From: an uncultured Flavobacterium sp.
GTDB taxonomy: Bacteria > Bacteroidota > Bacteroidia > Flavobacteriales > Flavobacteriaceae
Assembly (NCBI GenBank): GCA_943912855.1
Contig: CALTVC010000001.1
Span: forward strand, 186,001 to 250,000
Direction of reading: 5' to 3'
DNA length: 64,000 nt
Shown here: positions 8,911 to 17,996 of the stretch, piece by piece
Position numbering within the stretch: the first letter of the stretch is position 1
Layout of the letters: each line of letters starts with the position of its first letter
Made by a program: the position numbers and the translations under genes
The notes under the pieces: generated by a model
What the model was told of the DNA's origin: nothing
The model's database searches: none
What the model saw: only the letters and a program-made list of their open reading frames with translations

Positions 8911-9816
8911 TTACGCGTTGATAGCCTCAACTTTAATATCATTATCGTTTAGCATGTCTTTCAACATGTTTTCTATACCGCTTTTAAGGGTAAAGGTACT
9001 ACTAGGACAACCGCTACAAGCCCCCTGTAGGATTACCTTAACACGCTTGTCGGCTTCGTCGTAGCTTTCAAAGGCTATATTACCACCATCCCCTTGCACC
9101 GCCGGTTTTACGTACTCCTCAAGGATATTTATAATACGCTGCGATGTAGTATCAAGGTTATCGAAATATTCCTCCTGTTGCTTTTCAGCAGCAGGGGTTT
9201 GCTTAATAAGCGATTCATCTACCACAGTATTACCCTCTTCAATAAACTTACGAATAAAGGCACGTACCTCTGGAGTTACCTCATTCCAGTCAGCCATGGC
9301 GTATTTATTTATTGAAACATAGTTCTCATCAATAAACACCTCTTTAATAAAAGGAAATTTAAGGAACAGTTCGCGTGCCAGTGGCGATGCTTCCGTTTCG
9401 TCTATGTTCTTAAACTCAGCAACGGTTTTAGTAAGTAGCTTGTTGTTTACAAACTTCATTACGCTTGGGTTTGGCGTAGTCTCCACATACACCGTAACCG
9501 GAAGTTTCTTTTTAGCCTCACCTTCCACAGCCTTGAGTATTTCGCCACCTGTATTTACAAAGTTGGCTATTTGCTCGGCTACTTCATCCTGAACATCTGC
9601 CCACTCTACAATACTGTAACGCTCTATAGCCACAAAATTACCCGAAATATAAACGGTTTTCACAAATGGCAAAAAGAACAACTGCCTTGCCAATGGGCTG
9701 TTTGCGGTATCGTCTATGTTTTTAAATTCGTGGTTGCCGTGGCCGGCTATGAAGTCGCTAAACTCAAATTTTATGATTGCAGGGTTTTGAGTTGCCCTTA
9801 TTGTTATCTTTTCCAT
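8911..9816 (-). CDS. Nfu-type iron-sulfur cluster carrier with duplicated N-domain
   Basis: 301-residue Fe-S cluster carrier. The C-terminal NifU-like domain (about 218-301) holds the cluster-binding CSGC motif (Cys267, Cys270). Before it lie two copies of the Nfu/Scaffold N domain (about 5-95 and 105-200). They share a pattern of TxxPNPxxxKF or TQNPAIIKF, then SPLARxLF, then VxxVFI. Such a double N-domain layout is known in Bacteroidota. A TAATTTTG -7 element lies at 9841-9834, upstream of the start. The protein probably delivers 4Fe-4S clusters to client enzymes in the cytoplasm. Confidence 0.9.
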   Translation of the reverse strand: MEKITIRATQNPAIIKFEFSDFIAGHGNHEFKNIDDTANSPLARQLFFLPFVKTVYISGNFVAIERYSIVEWADVQDEVAEQIANFVNTGGEILKAVEGEAKKKLPVTVYVETTPNPSVMKFVNNKLLTKTVAEFKNIDETEASPLARELFLKFPFIKEVFIDENYVSINKYAMADWNEVTPEVRAFIRKFIEEGNTVVDESLIKQTPAAEKQQEEYFDNLDTTSQRIINILEEYVKPAVQGDGGNIAFESYDEADKRVKVILQGACSGCPSSTFTLKSGIENMLKDMLNDNDIKVEAINA

Positions 9817-10375
9817 TGGAATTAAAATTTACGCAAAATTACGATAAAAACTTTTACCATAGTACCAAAGCAGTTACCTACAGTATAGTATTGTACGCTG
9901 GGTTTCAAAGTGTAAGCTATAGAATAAAAAAGCCGCTTACACATGCCATACCACACGTAATCATGACGATACAGTATTTAATAACCATAAAATTACTACG
10001 ATAAATACACCACAAACAGCCATTAAAACCATGTAACACAGACTTTAACACACCGCATATTAATACAAAAGTCGCACTTAACAACAATATACATATTGAA
10101 TTAGTCAATTTCAACCCGTATTTTATGAGGATTAGTTAAAATACAGGCAATAATGTAAAAGTGCGGTAAACTTAACAGCAATTTTTCCAATAATATTGCA
10201 CCAAGGTATTGAACCTATAACAAAAATTTATATATTTGACCGCTAAGGAAAATTAGAGTAAAATAAGCAGGGAAGCGGGGATGATGCCTTTAGTTTGAAG
10301 AGCTTATTGAACAATGATTACCGAGGATTTAACTATTTAAGTGCACGAATTTCATTAAAACGATCGATGGTCAAC
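9817..10375. other. long AT-rich intergenic region before the porP-like gene
   Basis: 559 bases lie between divergent nfu and the PorP/SprF-like gene. I see no convincing gene; short open frames here lack initiation signals and typical composition. The right part contains the promoter near 10209-10238 and leaves an untranslated leader of about 130 bases, which is long for this window. Confidence 0.55.
10209..10238 (+). promoter_or_regulatory. promoter for the PorP/SprF-like gene
   Basis: TTG at 10209-10211, a 19-base spacer and TATATTTG at 10231-10238 form a strong Bacteroidota promoter match. Confidence 0.7.
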
Positions 10376-11383
10376 ATGAATTTTAAAAAGGTTTTTCTAA
10401 TTTTTGGATTATTTTTAGCCCAAATGTCTTTCGCCCAGGAAGGTGTAGCGGTGTATTCCGATTACCTGTCTGACAACTATTACCTGATTCACCCTGCTAT
10501 GGCGGGTGCTGCAAACTGTGCAAAAATCAGGGGTACTGCGCGCCAGCAATGGTTCGGGCAAAAAGATGCCCCATCACTCCAAACATTAAGCTTTAACACC
10601 GCTGTGGGAGAGCAGGGAGGTATTGGAGCGATTGTTTTTAATGACAAAAACGGTTACCATTCTCAGACCGGTGCAAAACTAACGTATGCCCACCACATCA
10701 GGTTTTCAAGAAGCGACTACGATTTGAACATGCTTTCATTCGGTATGAGCGCAGGTCTTGTTCAAAGCCGTCTTGATGAAACTGAGTTCCTTAACGGTCA
10801 GCCTTTTGACCCGAACGTTCAGGGTGGCGTTACTCAAAAAGATTCATACTTTAACGTAGACATAGGTGCAGCGTACCACTACCTTGATTTCTATGCTATT
10901 TTTACAGCTAAAAACGTAATCAAGAGTAAAAGAGCACTTTACAGCGATGTAGAAAGCAGCAACCTTACTTCTTTATTACTATCATTAGGTTATGTATTCT
11001 CTCTGCCGGACGACACATGGAGCCTTGAGCCATCAATCATGTTCCAGTCTATCAGCGAAACAAAAGAGAAAACCATAGATGTTAACCTTAAAGCATACAA
11101 AGAACTGGATTTCGGTCGTGTATGGGGTGGTCTTTCATACCGCAGAAGCCTTGATGGTGCGCAGTATGTAGACAGAGCAGGTACTTCTGTAAAAGAACAA
11201 TACATGCAGTATGTAACTCCTATCGTGGGTGTTAACTACAAAAACTTCATGTTTGCCTACACGTATTCTTACCTTACAGGTGACGTGAAATTTGACAACT
11301 CTGGTTTCCACCAAATTACCATTGGTCTTAACCTAAACTGTAACAACAAACGTTACGAGTGCCACTGTCCTGCAGTTAATTAA
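10376..11383 (+). CDS. PorP/SprF family type IX secretion membrane protein
   Basis: 335-residue outer-membrane protein of the PorP/SprF family. The signal peptide is MNFKKVFLIFGLFLAQMSFAQ. The mature N-terminus has the family pattern YLSDNYYLIHPAMAGAA, and the rest is beta-strand rich. In the Flavobacterium gliding/T9SS apparatus, SprF-like proteins help export or attach partner adhesins, normally encoded next door. No adhesin gene lies beside this one. The start at 10376 gives the signal peptide; the in-frame codon at 10295 would prepend 27 polar residues. The C-terminus ends in a short cysteine-rich tail (NCNNKRYECHCPAVN), unusual for a barrel. Confidence 0.85.
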   Translation: MNFKKVFLIFGLFLAQMSFAQEGVAVYSDYLSDNYYLIHPAMAGAANCAKIRGTARQQWFGQKDAPSLQTLSFNTAVGEQGGIGAIVFNDKNGYHSQTGAKLTYAHHIRFSRSDYDLNMLSFGMSAGLVQSRLDETEFLNGQPFDPNVQGGVTQKDSYFNVDIGAAYHYLDFYAIFTAKNVIKSKRALYSDVESSNLTSLLLSLGYVFSLPDDTWSLEPSIMFQSISETKEKTIDVNLKAYKELDFGRVWGGLSYRRSLDGAQYVDRAGTSVKEQYMQYVTPIVGVNYKNFMFAYTYSYLTGDVKFDNSGFHQITIGLNLNCNNKRYECHCPAVN

Positions 11384-11406
11384 TTATAAAGTAATATTAT
11401 TAAGTC

Positions 11407-11446
11407 CGTCCCGAAGTATATTCTTATATTTCGGGACGTTTTTTTT
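11407..11446 (+). terminator. intrinsic terminator after the PorP/SprF-like gene
   Basis: A 9-bp stem (CGTCCCGAA / TTCGGGACG) is followed by a run of eight T. Confidence 0.9.
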
Positions 11447-11477
11447 ATAGACATTTCAAACAAAAACATCAATAACA

Positions 11478-11990
11478 ATGGCCCTGATAAAAGAAGTAAG
11501 AGGAAAAAGCCCCGTAATACCTGACGACTGTTATGTAGCGGAAAATGCCACCATTATAGGCGATGTAACCTTTGGCACAGAATGCAGCGTATGGTTCAAT
11601 GCCGTGGTACGTGGCGATGTACATTATATTAAAACCGGAAACAAGGTAAATATACAAGACGGTGCCGTAATACACTGCACCTACCAGAAACACCCCACAG
11701 AGATAGGAAACAACGTTTCTATAGGCCACAATGCCATAGTACACGGTTGCACCCTGCATGACAATGTGCTGGTAGGCATGGGCGCCATAATTATGGATAA
11801 CTGTGTGATAGAAAGCAACTGCATCATTGCAGCGGGCGCGGTAGTAACACAAGGCACCCGTGTAGAAAGCGGTACCATATATGCCGGTGTACCCGCCAGG
11901 AAAGTAAAAGATATTAACGCCTCTGATTTCGCAGGCGAAATAGAGCGTATATCTAACAATTACGTTATGTATTCGTCTTGGTTAAAGTAA
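11478..11990 (+). CDS. gamma-class carbonic anhydrase family protein
   Basis: 170-residue left-handed beta-helix protein made of hexapeptide repeats (for example ATIIGDVTFGTECSVW and NVSIGHNAIVHGC). The metal-binding histidines typical of gamma carbonic anhydrases are present in VIHCTYQ and SIGHNAIVH. Members include CaiE/YrdA-like proteins, and carbonic anhydrase activity is proven only for some. The C-terminal helix (residues about 140-170) is typical. It converges on murI with only 3 bases between stop codons, so no terminator separates them. Confidence 0.85.
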   Translation: MALIKEVRGKSPVIPDDCYVAENATIIGDVTFGTECSVWFNAVVRGDVHYIKTGNKVNIQDGAVIHCTYQKHPTEIGNNVSIGHNAIVHGCTLHDNVLVGMGAIIMDNCVIESNCIIAAGAVVTQGTRVESGTIYAGVPARKVKDINASDFAGEIERISNNYVMYSSWLK

Positions 11991-11993
11991 ACC

Positions 11994-12779
11994 CTAAAAG
12001 TCTTTTTGCTGCACTAAGTAGGCATCCCCTACTATGCTTTGCAAAACATTAATGGTATCATTAGCATAAAACACCTGCTTAGCATTGTGTTTGGCTTCAT
12101 TTAAAAGGCCGTGCAGTTTCAGTACGGCTTTTGTATGTCGTGCCACAGGTTCACCCGAATCTATTATTGTAACGCTCTCAGGAAGTATTTTACGAATCTG
12201 TGGTACCAGATATGGATAATGACTACATCCCAGCACAAGATAATCTATATTGGCCTCTATCATAGGTTGCATATACTCCCTTAGCAATGCTTCCATTTCG
12301 GGAGTTTCCATTTTCCCGGCTTCAATCAATGACACCAAGTTGTACCCTACCTGTTCCACCACATTCACATCCTGAAAATCGGCTACAGCCTTATTAAAAA
12401 GCTCACTACTTAACGTACCCTTAGTAGCCAGTATACCTATTGCATTTGTTTTAGTATGAATGGCAGCGGGCTTAATCGCAGGTTCTATACCAATAAAAGG
12501 CACGTCATATTTGGCACGCATTTCCTTAATCGCATTGGTCGTAGCGGTATTACAGGCTACCACAATCAGCTTGGCTCCCTGATTGAGTAAATACTCGGTA
12601 TTCTTAAAACTAAGCTCTATGATTTCTTCCTTACTTTTTTGGCCGTAGGGCGCATATTTATTATCGGCAAGGTAAATAGTATCTTCATTAGGCAATAAGG
12701 CGTGTATCTCTTTCCAGATGGACGTACCGCCTATACCTGAATCAAACAAACCAATGGGTTGCGTGCTTTTATCCTCCAT
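11994..12779 (-). CDS. murI: glutamate racemase
   Basis: 261-residue enzyme that makes D-glutamate for peptidoglycan. The substrate-binding N-terminus IGLFDSGIGGTSIW and both catalytic cysteines (VVACNTATTNA and VLGCSHYPYL) are intact. The start at 12779 is preferred because an upstream start at 12806 would sit within a terminator hairpin. A TATATTTG -7 element at 12791-12784 ends only 5 bases before the ATG, so the mRNA may be leaderless or almost so. It is the last gene of the envelope cluster. Confidence 0.93.
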   Translation of the reverse strand: MEDKSTQPIGLFDSGIGGTSIWKEIHALLPNEDTIYLADNKYAPYGQKSKEEIIELSFKNTEYLLNQGAKLIVVACNTATTNAIKEMRAKYDVPFIGIEPAIKPAAIHTKTNAIGILATKGTLSSELFNKAVADFQDVNVVEQVGYNLVSLIEAGKMETPEMEALLREYMQPMIEANIDYLVLGCSHYPYLVPQIRKILPESVTIIDSGEPVARHTKAVLKLHGLLNEAKHNAKQVFYANDTINVLQSIVGDAYLVQQKDF

Positions 12780-12794
12780 AGTGCAAATATAAAA

Positions 12795-12824
12795 AAAACG
12801 GCTCATACAAGTATGAGCCGTTTT
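12795..12824 (-). terminator. intrinsic terminator between ompH/skp and murI
   Basis: A perfect 14-bp stem (AAAACGGCTCATAC / GTATGAGCCGTTTT) with a 2-base loop is followed on the minus strand by a T-run. It ends the upstream envelope operon. Confidence 0.9.
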
Positions 12825-12860
12825 AAGGTAACGCAGTACTTTAGCACCTATGCGTTTAAA

Positions 12861-13376
12861 TTATTTTACGCCAAGTTCTTTTTTAACGTCAGCACCAAGA
12901 TCTGGTCCGTCTGCTACAAGAACACCACCACCTACGGTAGCATCTAGCACATACTGGTAACCTTTGGCTTTAGCTACTTTTTGTATTGCTGCTTTAGCTT
13001 TTTCAAGGATAGGCTTATAAATAGCCTCTTGCTTAGCGTTTAGCTCTTTAGTAGCGTTATCCTGGTAATCCTGGATTCTTTTTTGCATGTCTTGTAGCTC
13101 TTTGCTACGTGTTTCGTTTACTTCGTCTTTAACTGTGGTAGACTCTTTCTCATACTGGGCTCTCTTCTTCATGAACTCCTCCACCATGGTTTTATATTCA
13201 GCATCATAACCAGCAGTAAGCTTGTCAAACTGTGTTTTAGCAGCTTTCATGTCCGGCAGGCTTTCCATTAGCTCGCTAACATTTATGTGTGCTACTTTAG
13301 CTTGTGCAGAAGCTACCTGACTTGCACCTACAAAAAGCATTGCTGCGATTAATAAGGTTTTCAGTTGTTTCATCAT
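12861..13376 (-). CDS. OmpH/Skp-family periplasmic chaperone
   Basis: 171-residue protein with a signal peptide (MMKQLKTLLIAAMLFVGASQVASAQ) followed by the OmpH/Skp pattern: a short strand (KVAHINVSELMESLPD), a long coiled-coil hairpin (about residues 45-115) and a C-terminal strand region. Skp-type chaperones carry unfolded outer-membrane proteins across the periplasm to the BAM complex. It is the second of two ompH-like genes directly downstream of bamA. Either of the first two Met codons could start it. Confidence 0.88.
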   Translation of the reverse strand: MMKQLKTLLIAAMLFVGASQVASAQAKVAHINVSELMESLPDMKAAKTQFDKLTAGYDAEYKTMVEEFMKKRAQYEKESTTVKDEVNETRSKELQDMQKRIQDYQDNATKELNAKQEAIYKPILEKAKAAIQKVAKAKGYQYVLDATVGGGVLVADGPDLGADVKKELGVK

Positions 13377-13433
13377 TTAAGGTATTAATTATTAATTTTT
13401 GTTTTTAGTTTTCGGTGTTACTTATATTTATTA

Positions 13434-14531
13434 TTAATCTTCTCCACTAGTAGGATCGGTTTCGGCTGGTTTAGCCTTTTCAGCTTTCTTATCGGCACGG
13501 GCTTTGTTTATAGAATCGCGCCTCGCCTTATCTTCTTCACGCTTTTTTTCAAGCGCTTCCTGACGGTCTTTAATCTTTTGGTTACGTGCTTCTATCGCTG
13601 CCTGCCTTGCTGCTTCTTTATCTGCAGCAGCAGTAGAAGCAGGTTTTTCTGTAGCGGGCTTGCTTGTATTTGCAGCAGGCTTATCAGTTTTGGCAGGAGC
13701 ATCATCATCGCTACCATCTACACCATCTGTACCGGCAGAAGTCTTAGCAGTGGCTTTAGGTGTAGTACCCGCAGCTTTGGCTGCTTTTGCGTCTTCACGC
13801 TCTTTTACCTTAGCTTCCCTTGCTTCTACAGCAGCCTGTCTTCTTGCATCAGATGCTGCCTTGCGGTCGTCTAATAATTTTTGCCTCGCAGCTTTCTTTT
13901 CTTCCTGAAGTTTTCTGCGGTCAGCAACATCCGGGTCGCTGTCTATCTCGTCTTGTTTTTCCTGAGCTTCAAGCTGTTTTGCCTGCTTGCTGTTCATTTT
14001 TTCCTGCTTTGCAGAACGGCTCAGCCTTTTTACAATCAAATCGCTGATATCATATTTTTTAGCTGCAAAAAGCATGGTAAGGTCAGATGATTTATCAAAC
14101 ACAAAATCAAGCTTACGTACTGCGGCAATGTCTTGTACTATTGTAAAGATTTGGTCTTGCACAGGCTTAACCAACACCGTTTTCTGGGTAATTAGTTCGC
14201 CTTTAGGTCCAAATTTCTTTTCCTGGTACTCACTCAGTTCTTTTTCCTGAAGCGCGATTTCTTCCTCACGCTCTTCTATAAGCTCTTTAGTAAGCAACGG
14301 CCTTTCTGCCTGAAGGCTTTCTTTAAGGCGGGTTATTTCACCTTTCTTAGCATCCATTTCCTGTTTCCATTTGGTAGCACGCTGTTCCAGCTGATTTTTT
14401 GTTTCAGCATAACTAGGTACCTTGTCCAGGATGTACTCCATGTCTATGTAGGCTATTTTAATTCCCCTGGTCTGTGCAGATGCCGTGAGTAGTGCACCTA
14501 TAGTAAACAGTAGTACTAAAAATCGTTTCAT
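13434..14531 (-). CDS. long OmpH/Skp-family protein with charged low-complexity tail
   Basis: 365-residue protein. Residues 1-20 are a signal peptide (MKRFLVLLFTIGALLTASAQ). About residues 22-175 form an OmpH/Skp-like domain starting with IKIAYIDMEYILDKVPSY. The remaining half is low-complexity, rich in Lys, Ala, Asp and Glu with repeated EAREAK/RQAAIEARNQK-like blocks, probably a long charged helix or disordered arm. It is about twice the length of a usual Skp. It lies 46 bases after bamA and probably assists outer-membrane assembly; the tail's role is unknown. Confidence 0.85.
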   Translation of the reverse strand: MKRFLVLLFTIGALLTASAQTRGIKIAYIDMEYILDKVPSYAETKNQLEQRATKWKQEMDAKKGEITRLKESLQAERPLLTKELIEEREEEIALQEKELSEYQEKKFGPKGELITQKTVLVKPVQDQIFTIVQDIAAVRKLDFVFDKSSDLTMLFAAKKYDISDLIVKRLSRSAKQEKMNSKQAKQLEAQEKQDEIDSDPDVADRRKLQEEKKAARQKLLDDRKAASDARRQAAVEAREAKVKEREDAKAAKAAGTTPKATAKTSAGTDGVDGSDDDAPAKTDKPAANTSKPATEKPASTAAADKEAARQAAIEARNQKIKDRQEALEKKREEDKARRDSINKARADKKAEKAKPAETDPTSGED

Positions 14532-14577
14532 AATCTCTTACATTATTACTTGTTAGAAAATATCGTGCCAAAAAATA

Positions 14578-17238
14578 TTAGAACTGCTGGCCTATGATAA
14601 AGTGCGTTTCCCAACCGTTTGGTTTAGAGTAACCCGGAAGCGGATCGAAACCGTAACCGAAATCTATGCCCAGCATACCAAACGCCTGCATGAATACCCT
14701 AAGACCGAAACCTGCCGAACGTTTAATGCTGAATGGCTGGTAGGTACTAAAGCCGTTCCAAGAGTTACCTGCTTCAGCAAACACAAGCGGGAATATAGAT
14801 GCCTGTGGCTTAAGCGTAATAGGGTAACGTAATTCTAATGAGAACTTGTTGTAAACCGTAGCACCAATCTGGGTTCCGTCTGATCCTACCGGGCTCAGTG
14901 ACTGGTTAGGATAACCCCTTAACATGATAACCTCACGGCCATCAAGCGCGTAGTTAGCCATACCATCTCCACCAAGGAAGAACCTCTGGAAAGGAACAAG
15001 CCCCCTATCCTGGTCATAAGCTCCCATCCATCCGAATTCTACGAGTGAGCGTAGTACAAGAGCGTGTTCGTTAGAGCCAAGTAGTTTTGTATACCAGTCT
15101 CCTTTAAACTTAAATTTATAATATTCAAGCCAGTTAAAACGCTTTTGGTCGTATTTCGCTTCATCTACAGCCGCATCTTTATAATTGGCCGGGTCTACTT
15201 TATTTCCTGATGCATCTACAAGATCGTTAACGTGTACATCCTGTCCGTCTGTACCGGTATACGAACTGGTAGACCTCTTTTTATATTCCAGCTGGTCTTT
15301 TAGCGCCGCGTAGTCTATACCATTAACCCACGAATACGGGAATGTAGTACTGAAACTCACCGTGAACAACGACCCATATATAGGGAAGATAGGGTTATGC
15401 CCCCTGTTGTTACGTGTAAGCTCTACCGTATAGGCAAGGTTACGCGATGTACCGTCACCAAATTTAAACAATCCTATGTTATAATTGCTAAGCGCATAGT
15501 ACTGGAATGACAATGAGTGCGACAACGTCATGAACTTATCTGGCGAACTAAGCCTTTTAGACACACCCACCGTTGCCGATGATATGGTAAAGCTCTGCGT
15601 TCTGTTAACGTCGCGTGTACTGTAATTGTAAGAATACTGCTTACTGTAAGACAGTGAGCTGAACATTTGTATCGGTTTTTTACCACCCATCCATGGTTCT
15701 GTAAACGAAAGGCTATACGTTTGGAAATAGGTACTACCCTGTAACCTTAATGAAAGCTTTTGTCCGTCACCCATAGGAAGTGGCTGGTATGCCTCTTTCT
15801 TAAGCGCGTTTGCTGCCGAGAAGTTGTTTAGCGAGAAAGCTAGTGTACCAATGAAACCACCACCGCCGTAACCACCTTGTAATTCTATCTGGCTCGAACC
15901 TTTTTCGGTAACGTGCCACTCTACGTCTACCGTACCTGAAGCAGGGTCGGCATTTTTAACGTCAGGACGAATAGATTCAGGGTCAAAGAAGCCCAGCGCA
16001 CCAAGTTCACGAATGGTATTCATTACGTTTTCCTTGTTCCACTTTTGTCCCGGCCTGGTGTTCAGTTCGCGGTAAATTACCTTATCGTTTGTTTTATCGT
16101 TACCTACTACAGTAATCTTGTTAAAGTAAGCAATAGGCCCCTCTACAATACGTATTTCAAAGTCTATGGTGTCATTAGCGGTACGCGTTTCTACAGCGTT
16201 GATGTTACTAAACAGATAACCGTTGTTCTGGTACATGTTTGTAATATCATCTGCATCCGGCTTAGGGTTAGCTACACGCTCCTGAAGTAGTACGCCATTG
16301 TACACATCACCTTTTTTAATACCCAGCACCTGGTTAAGCAACTGGTTACTGTATATGGTGTTACCAAGGAATTTAATATCGCCAAAGTAGTATTTGCGCC
16401 CTTCTTCAAGCTGCATATCTATAGCCACACGGTTGGTCTTGGCATCGTAAATCACTGTATCTTTTATGATACGCGCATCACGGTAGCCTCTTTCCTTATA
16501 CCTGTCTATAAGCTTAACCTTATCTTCTTTGTACTTATCAGCTATGAACTTACTTGGTTTAAACAGGCGTAATGGGTTAGGGAAAGCAATTTGCTTAGTA
16601 TCCTTCATAGATTTTTTCAGCTTGCGCGAAGAAATCTGCTCATTACCCGTAAAACTTATTTTACTGATCCTTACCTTTTTACCACGATCTACATTAACCA
16701 CCATCTTTACCGTATTGGTACTATCAGGCATTACATTAATATGCACCTTAGTATTAAAGTAACCATCTTTACGGTACTTATTCTCTATGTAGTTTTTGGT
16801 ATTTGTAATAAGGTTTTCGTTTACATACTTACCTTTTTTAAGGTCGGTATCTTTAAGAAGTCCTTCTATTTTACCTTTTTTCACCCCCTGAAGCTTTACA
16901 TCGCTAAGCTTAGGCAGCTCATTAATGGCAAGATCCAGGAAAATGGTATCGTTACGTATTTCGCTTTCGTAAAAGTTTACATCGCTAAAAAGGCCCAGCC
17001 TCCACAGCTTTTTAATCGCGGCACTTATTTCCTCGCCCGGCACGTTAATAAACTGGCCTTTTTCCAGACCGGTAAAGTTAACCACCGTGTTTTCATTGTA
17101 CGATAATTTTCCGCTTACGGTAATGCCTCCAAGCACGTATTTACCGGGCTCTACCCTTACAGGATCTCCCTGAGCGTAGGCTGTTGCCGATGCAAAAAAT
17201 GTAAGTCCGAAAAGTAATGCGATGCTTCGTAGAAACAT
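14578..17238 (-). CDS. bamA: outer-membrane protein assembly factor BamA
   Basis: 886-residue Omp85 protein, the insertase for outer-membrane beta-barrels. The signal peptide (MFLRSIALLFGLTFFASATAYAQ) is followed by five POTRA-like repeats (about residues 30-430) and a C-terminal 16-strand barrel ending in the aromatic signature IIGQQF. The barrel contains the lid-lock type motif GGDGMANYALDGREVIMLRGY. The start at 17238 gives a normal signal peptide and lies 7 bases after the uppS stop; the upstream in-frame start at 17313 would overlap uppS by 68 bases. Neighbouring uppS and skp-like genes fit an envelope-biogenesis operon. Confidence 0.95.
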   Translation of the reverse strand: MFLRSIALLFGLTFFASATAYAQGDPVRVEPGKYVLGGITVSGKLSYNENTVVNFTGLEKGQFINVPGEEISAAIKKLWRLGLFSDVNFYESEIRNDTIFLDLAINELPKLSDVKLQGVKKGKIEGLLKDTDLKKGKYVNENLITNTKNYIENKYRKDGYFNTKVHINVMPDSTNTVKMVVNVDRGKKVRISKISFTGNEQISSRKLKKSMKDTKQIAFPNPLRLFKPSKFIADKYKEDKVKLIDRYKERGYRDARIIKDTVIYDAKTNRVAIDMQLEEGRKYYFGDIKFLGNTIYSNQLLNQVLGIKKGDVYNGVLLQERVANPKPDADDITNMYQNNGYLFSNINAVETRTANDTIDFEIRIVEGPIAYFNKITVVGNDKTNDKVIYRELNTRPGQKWNKENVMNTIRELGALGFFDPESIRPDVKNADPASGTVDVEWHVTEKGSSQIELQGGYGGGGFIGTLAFSLNNFSAANALKKEAYQPLPMGDGQKLSLRLQGSTYFQTYSLSFTEPWMGGKKPIQMFSSLSYSKQYSYNYSTRDVNRTQSFTISSATVGVSKRLSSPDKFMTLSHSLSFQYYALSNYNIGLFKFGDGTSRNLAYTVELTRNNRGHNPIFPIYGSLFTVSFSTTFPYSWVNGIDYAALKDQLEYKKRSTSSYTGTDGQDVHVNDLVDASGNKVDPANYKDAAVDEAKYDQKRFNWLEYYKFKFKGDWYTKLLGSNEHALVLRSLVEFGWMGAYDQDRGLVPFQRFFLGGDGMANYALDGREVIMLRGYPNQSLSPVGSDGTQIGATVYNKFSLELRYPITLKPQASIFPLVFAEAGNSWNGFSTYQPFSIKRSAGFGLRVFMQAFGMLGIDFGYGFDPLPGYSKPNGWETHFIIGQQF

Positions 17239-17245
17239 GCCTTTT

Positions 17246-17986
17246 TTATTTAAGCTGTTCACTGGTTTTTCCAAATCTTCTTTCACGTTTTTGATAACTA
17301 AATATGGCTTCATGCAGGTCTTGTTCCCTGAAATCAGGCCACAATACTTCGGTAAAATACAGCTCCGCGTAAGCCGCCTGCCACAACAGGAAATTACTTA
17401 TGCGCTGCTCCCCACTTGTACGGATAACCAGGTCGGCATCGGGCATATCGCGGGTATACAGGTGCTGCTGTACCGTAGCTTCGGTTATATCAGCAATATC
17501 TATTTTATTCGTTTGTATGTCTGTGCATATTTCTTTAATGGCGCTTACCAGCTCCTCACGGCTTCCGTAGCTTAGCGCCAGGGTAAGTACCATGCCTGTA
17601 TTTTCTTTGGTAGCCTCTATAACCTCAAAAAGCTGCCTGCGCGGCTTTTCGGGAAGCATGTGCGCATTACCTATGGTATTTAACCGGATGTTATTCTTTT
17701 GCATAAGAGACAGTTCCTTTTTAAGCGAATTCATAAGAATGCTCATAAGGGCATCTACCTCCAGCTTAGGGCGGTTCCAGTTTTCGGTACTAAAGGCATA
17801 CAGTGTAAGGTAGCCTATCTTTAATTTAGCACATCCCTCTACCGTTTCCCTAACCGATTTTACGCCATTCTCATGCCCAAAGGCACGCAACATACCTTTT
17901 TGCTTAGCCCAACGGCCGTTGCCATCCATAATTATGGCTATGTGGCGCGGCAGGTTATCTGTGTTTAGCGTAAAGCTTTTATCCAT
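17246..17986 (-). CDS. uppS: isoprenyl transferase (undecaprenyl diphosphate synthase)
   Basis: 246-residue cis-prenyltransferase that makes the undecaprenyl diphosphate carrier for peptidoglycan and polysaccharides. The catalytic motif IIMDGNGRWA (Asp21), the NWNRP segment, and the C-terminal DLVIRTSGEQRISNFLLWQ block are intact. The start at 17986 gives the family length; the open frame runs further upstream to 18160 but would overlap the previous gene by most of its length. It lies between the DUF6089 gene and bamA with gaps of 10 and 7 bases, so it is surely co-transcribed. Confidence 0.96.
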   Translation of the reverse strand: MDKSFTLNTDNLPRHIAIIMDGNGRWAKQKGMLRAFGHENGVKSVRETVEGCAKLKIGYLTLYAFSTENWNRPKLEVDALMSILMNSLKKELSLMQKNNIRLNTIGNAHMLPEKPRRQLFEVIEATKENTGMVLTLALSYGSREELVSAIKEICTDIQTNKIDIADITEATVQQHLYTRDMPDADLVIRTSGEQRISNFLLWQAAYAELYFTEVLWPDFREQDLHEAIFSYQKRERRFGKTSEQLK

Positions 17987-17996
17987 TAGTATTTTA

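Noticed and set aside
9777..10114. Two open frames of 65-75 codons upstream of the PorP/SprF-like gene
   Set aside because: They lie in AT-rich DNA, overlap the nfu promoter region, and lack plausible protein features.
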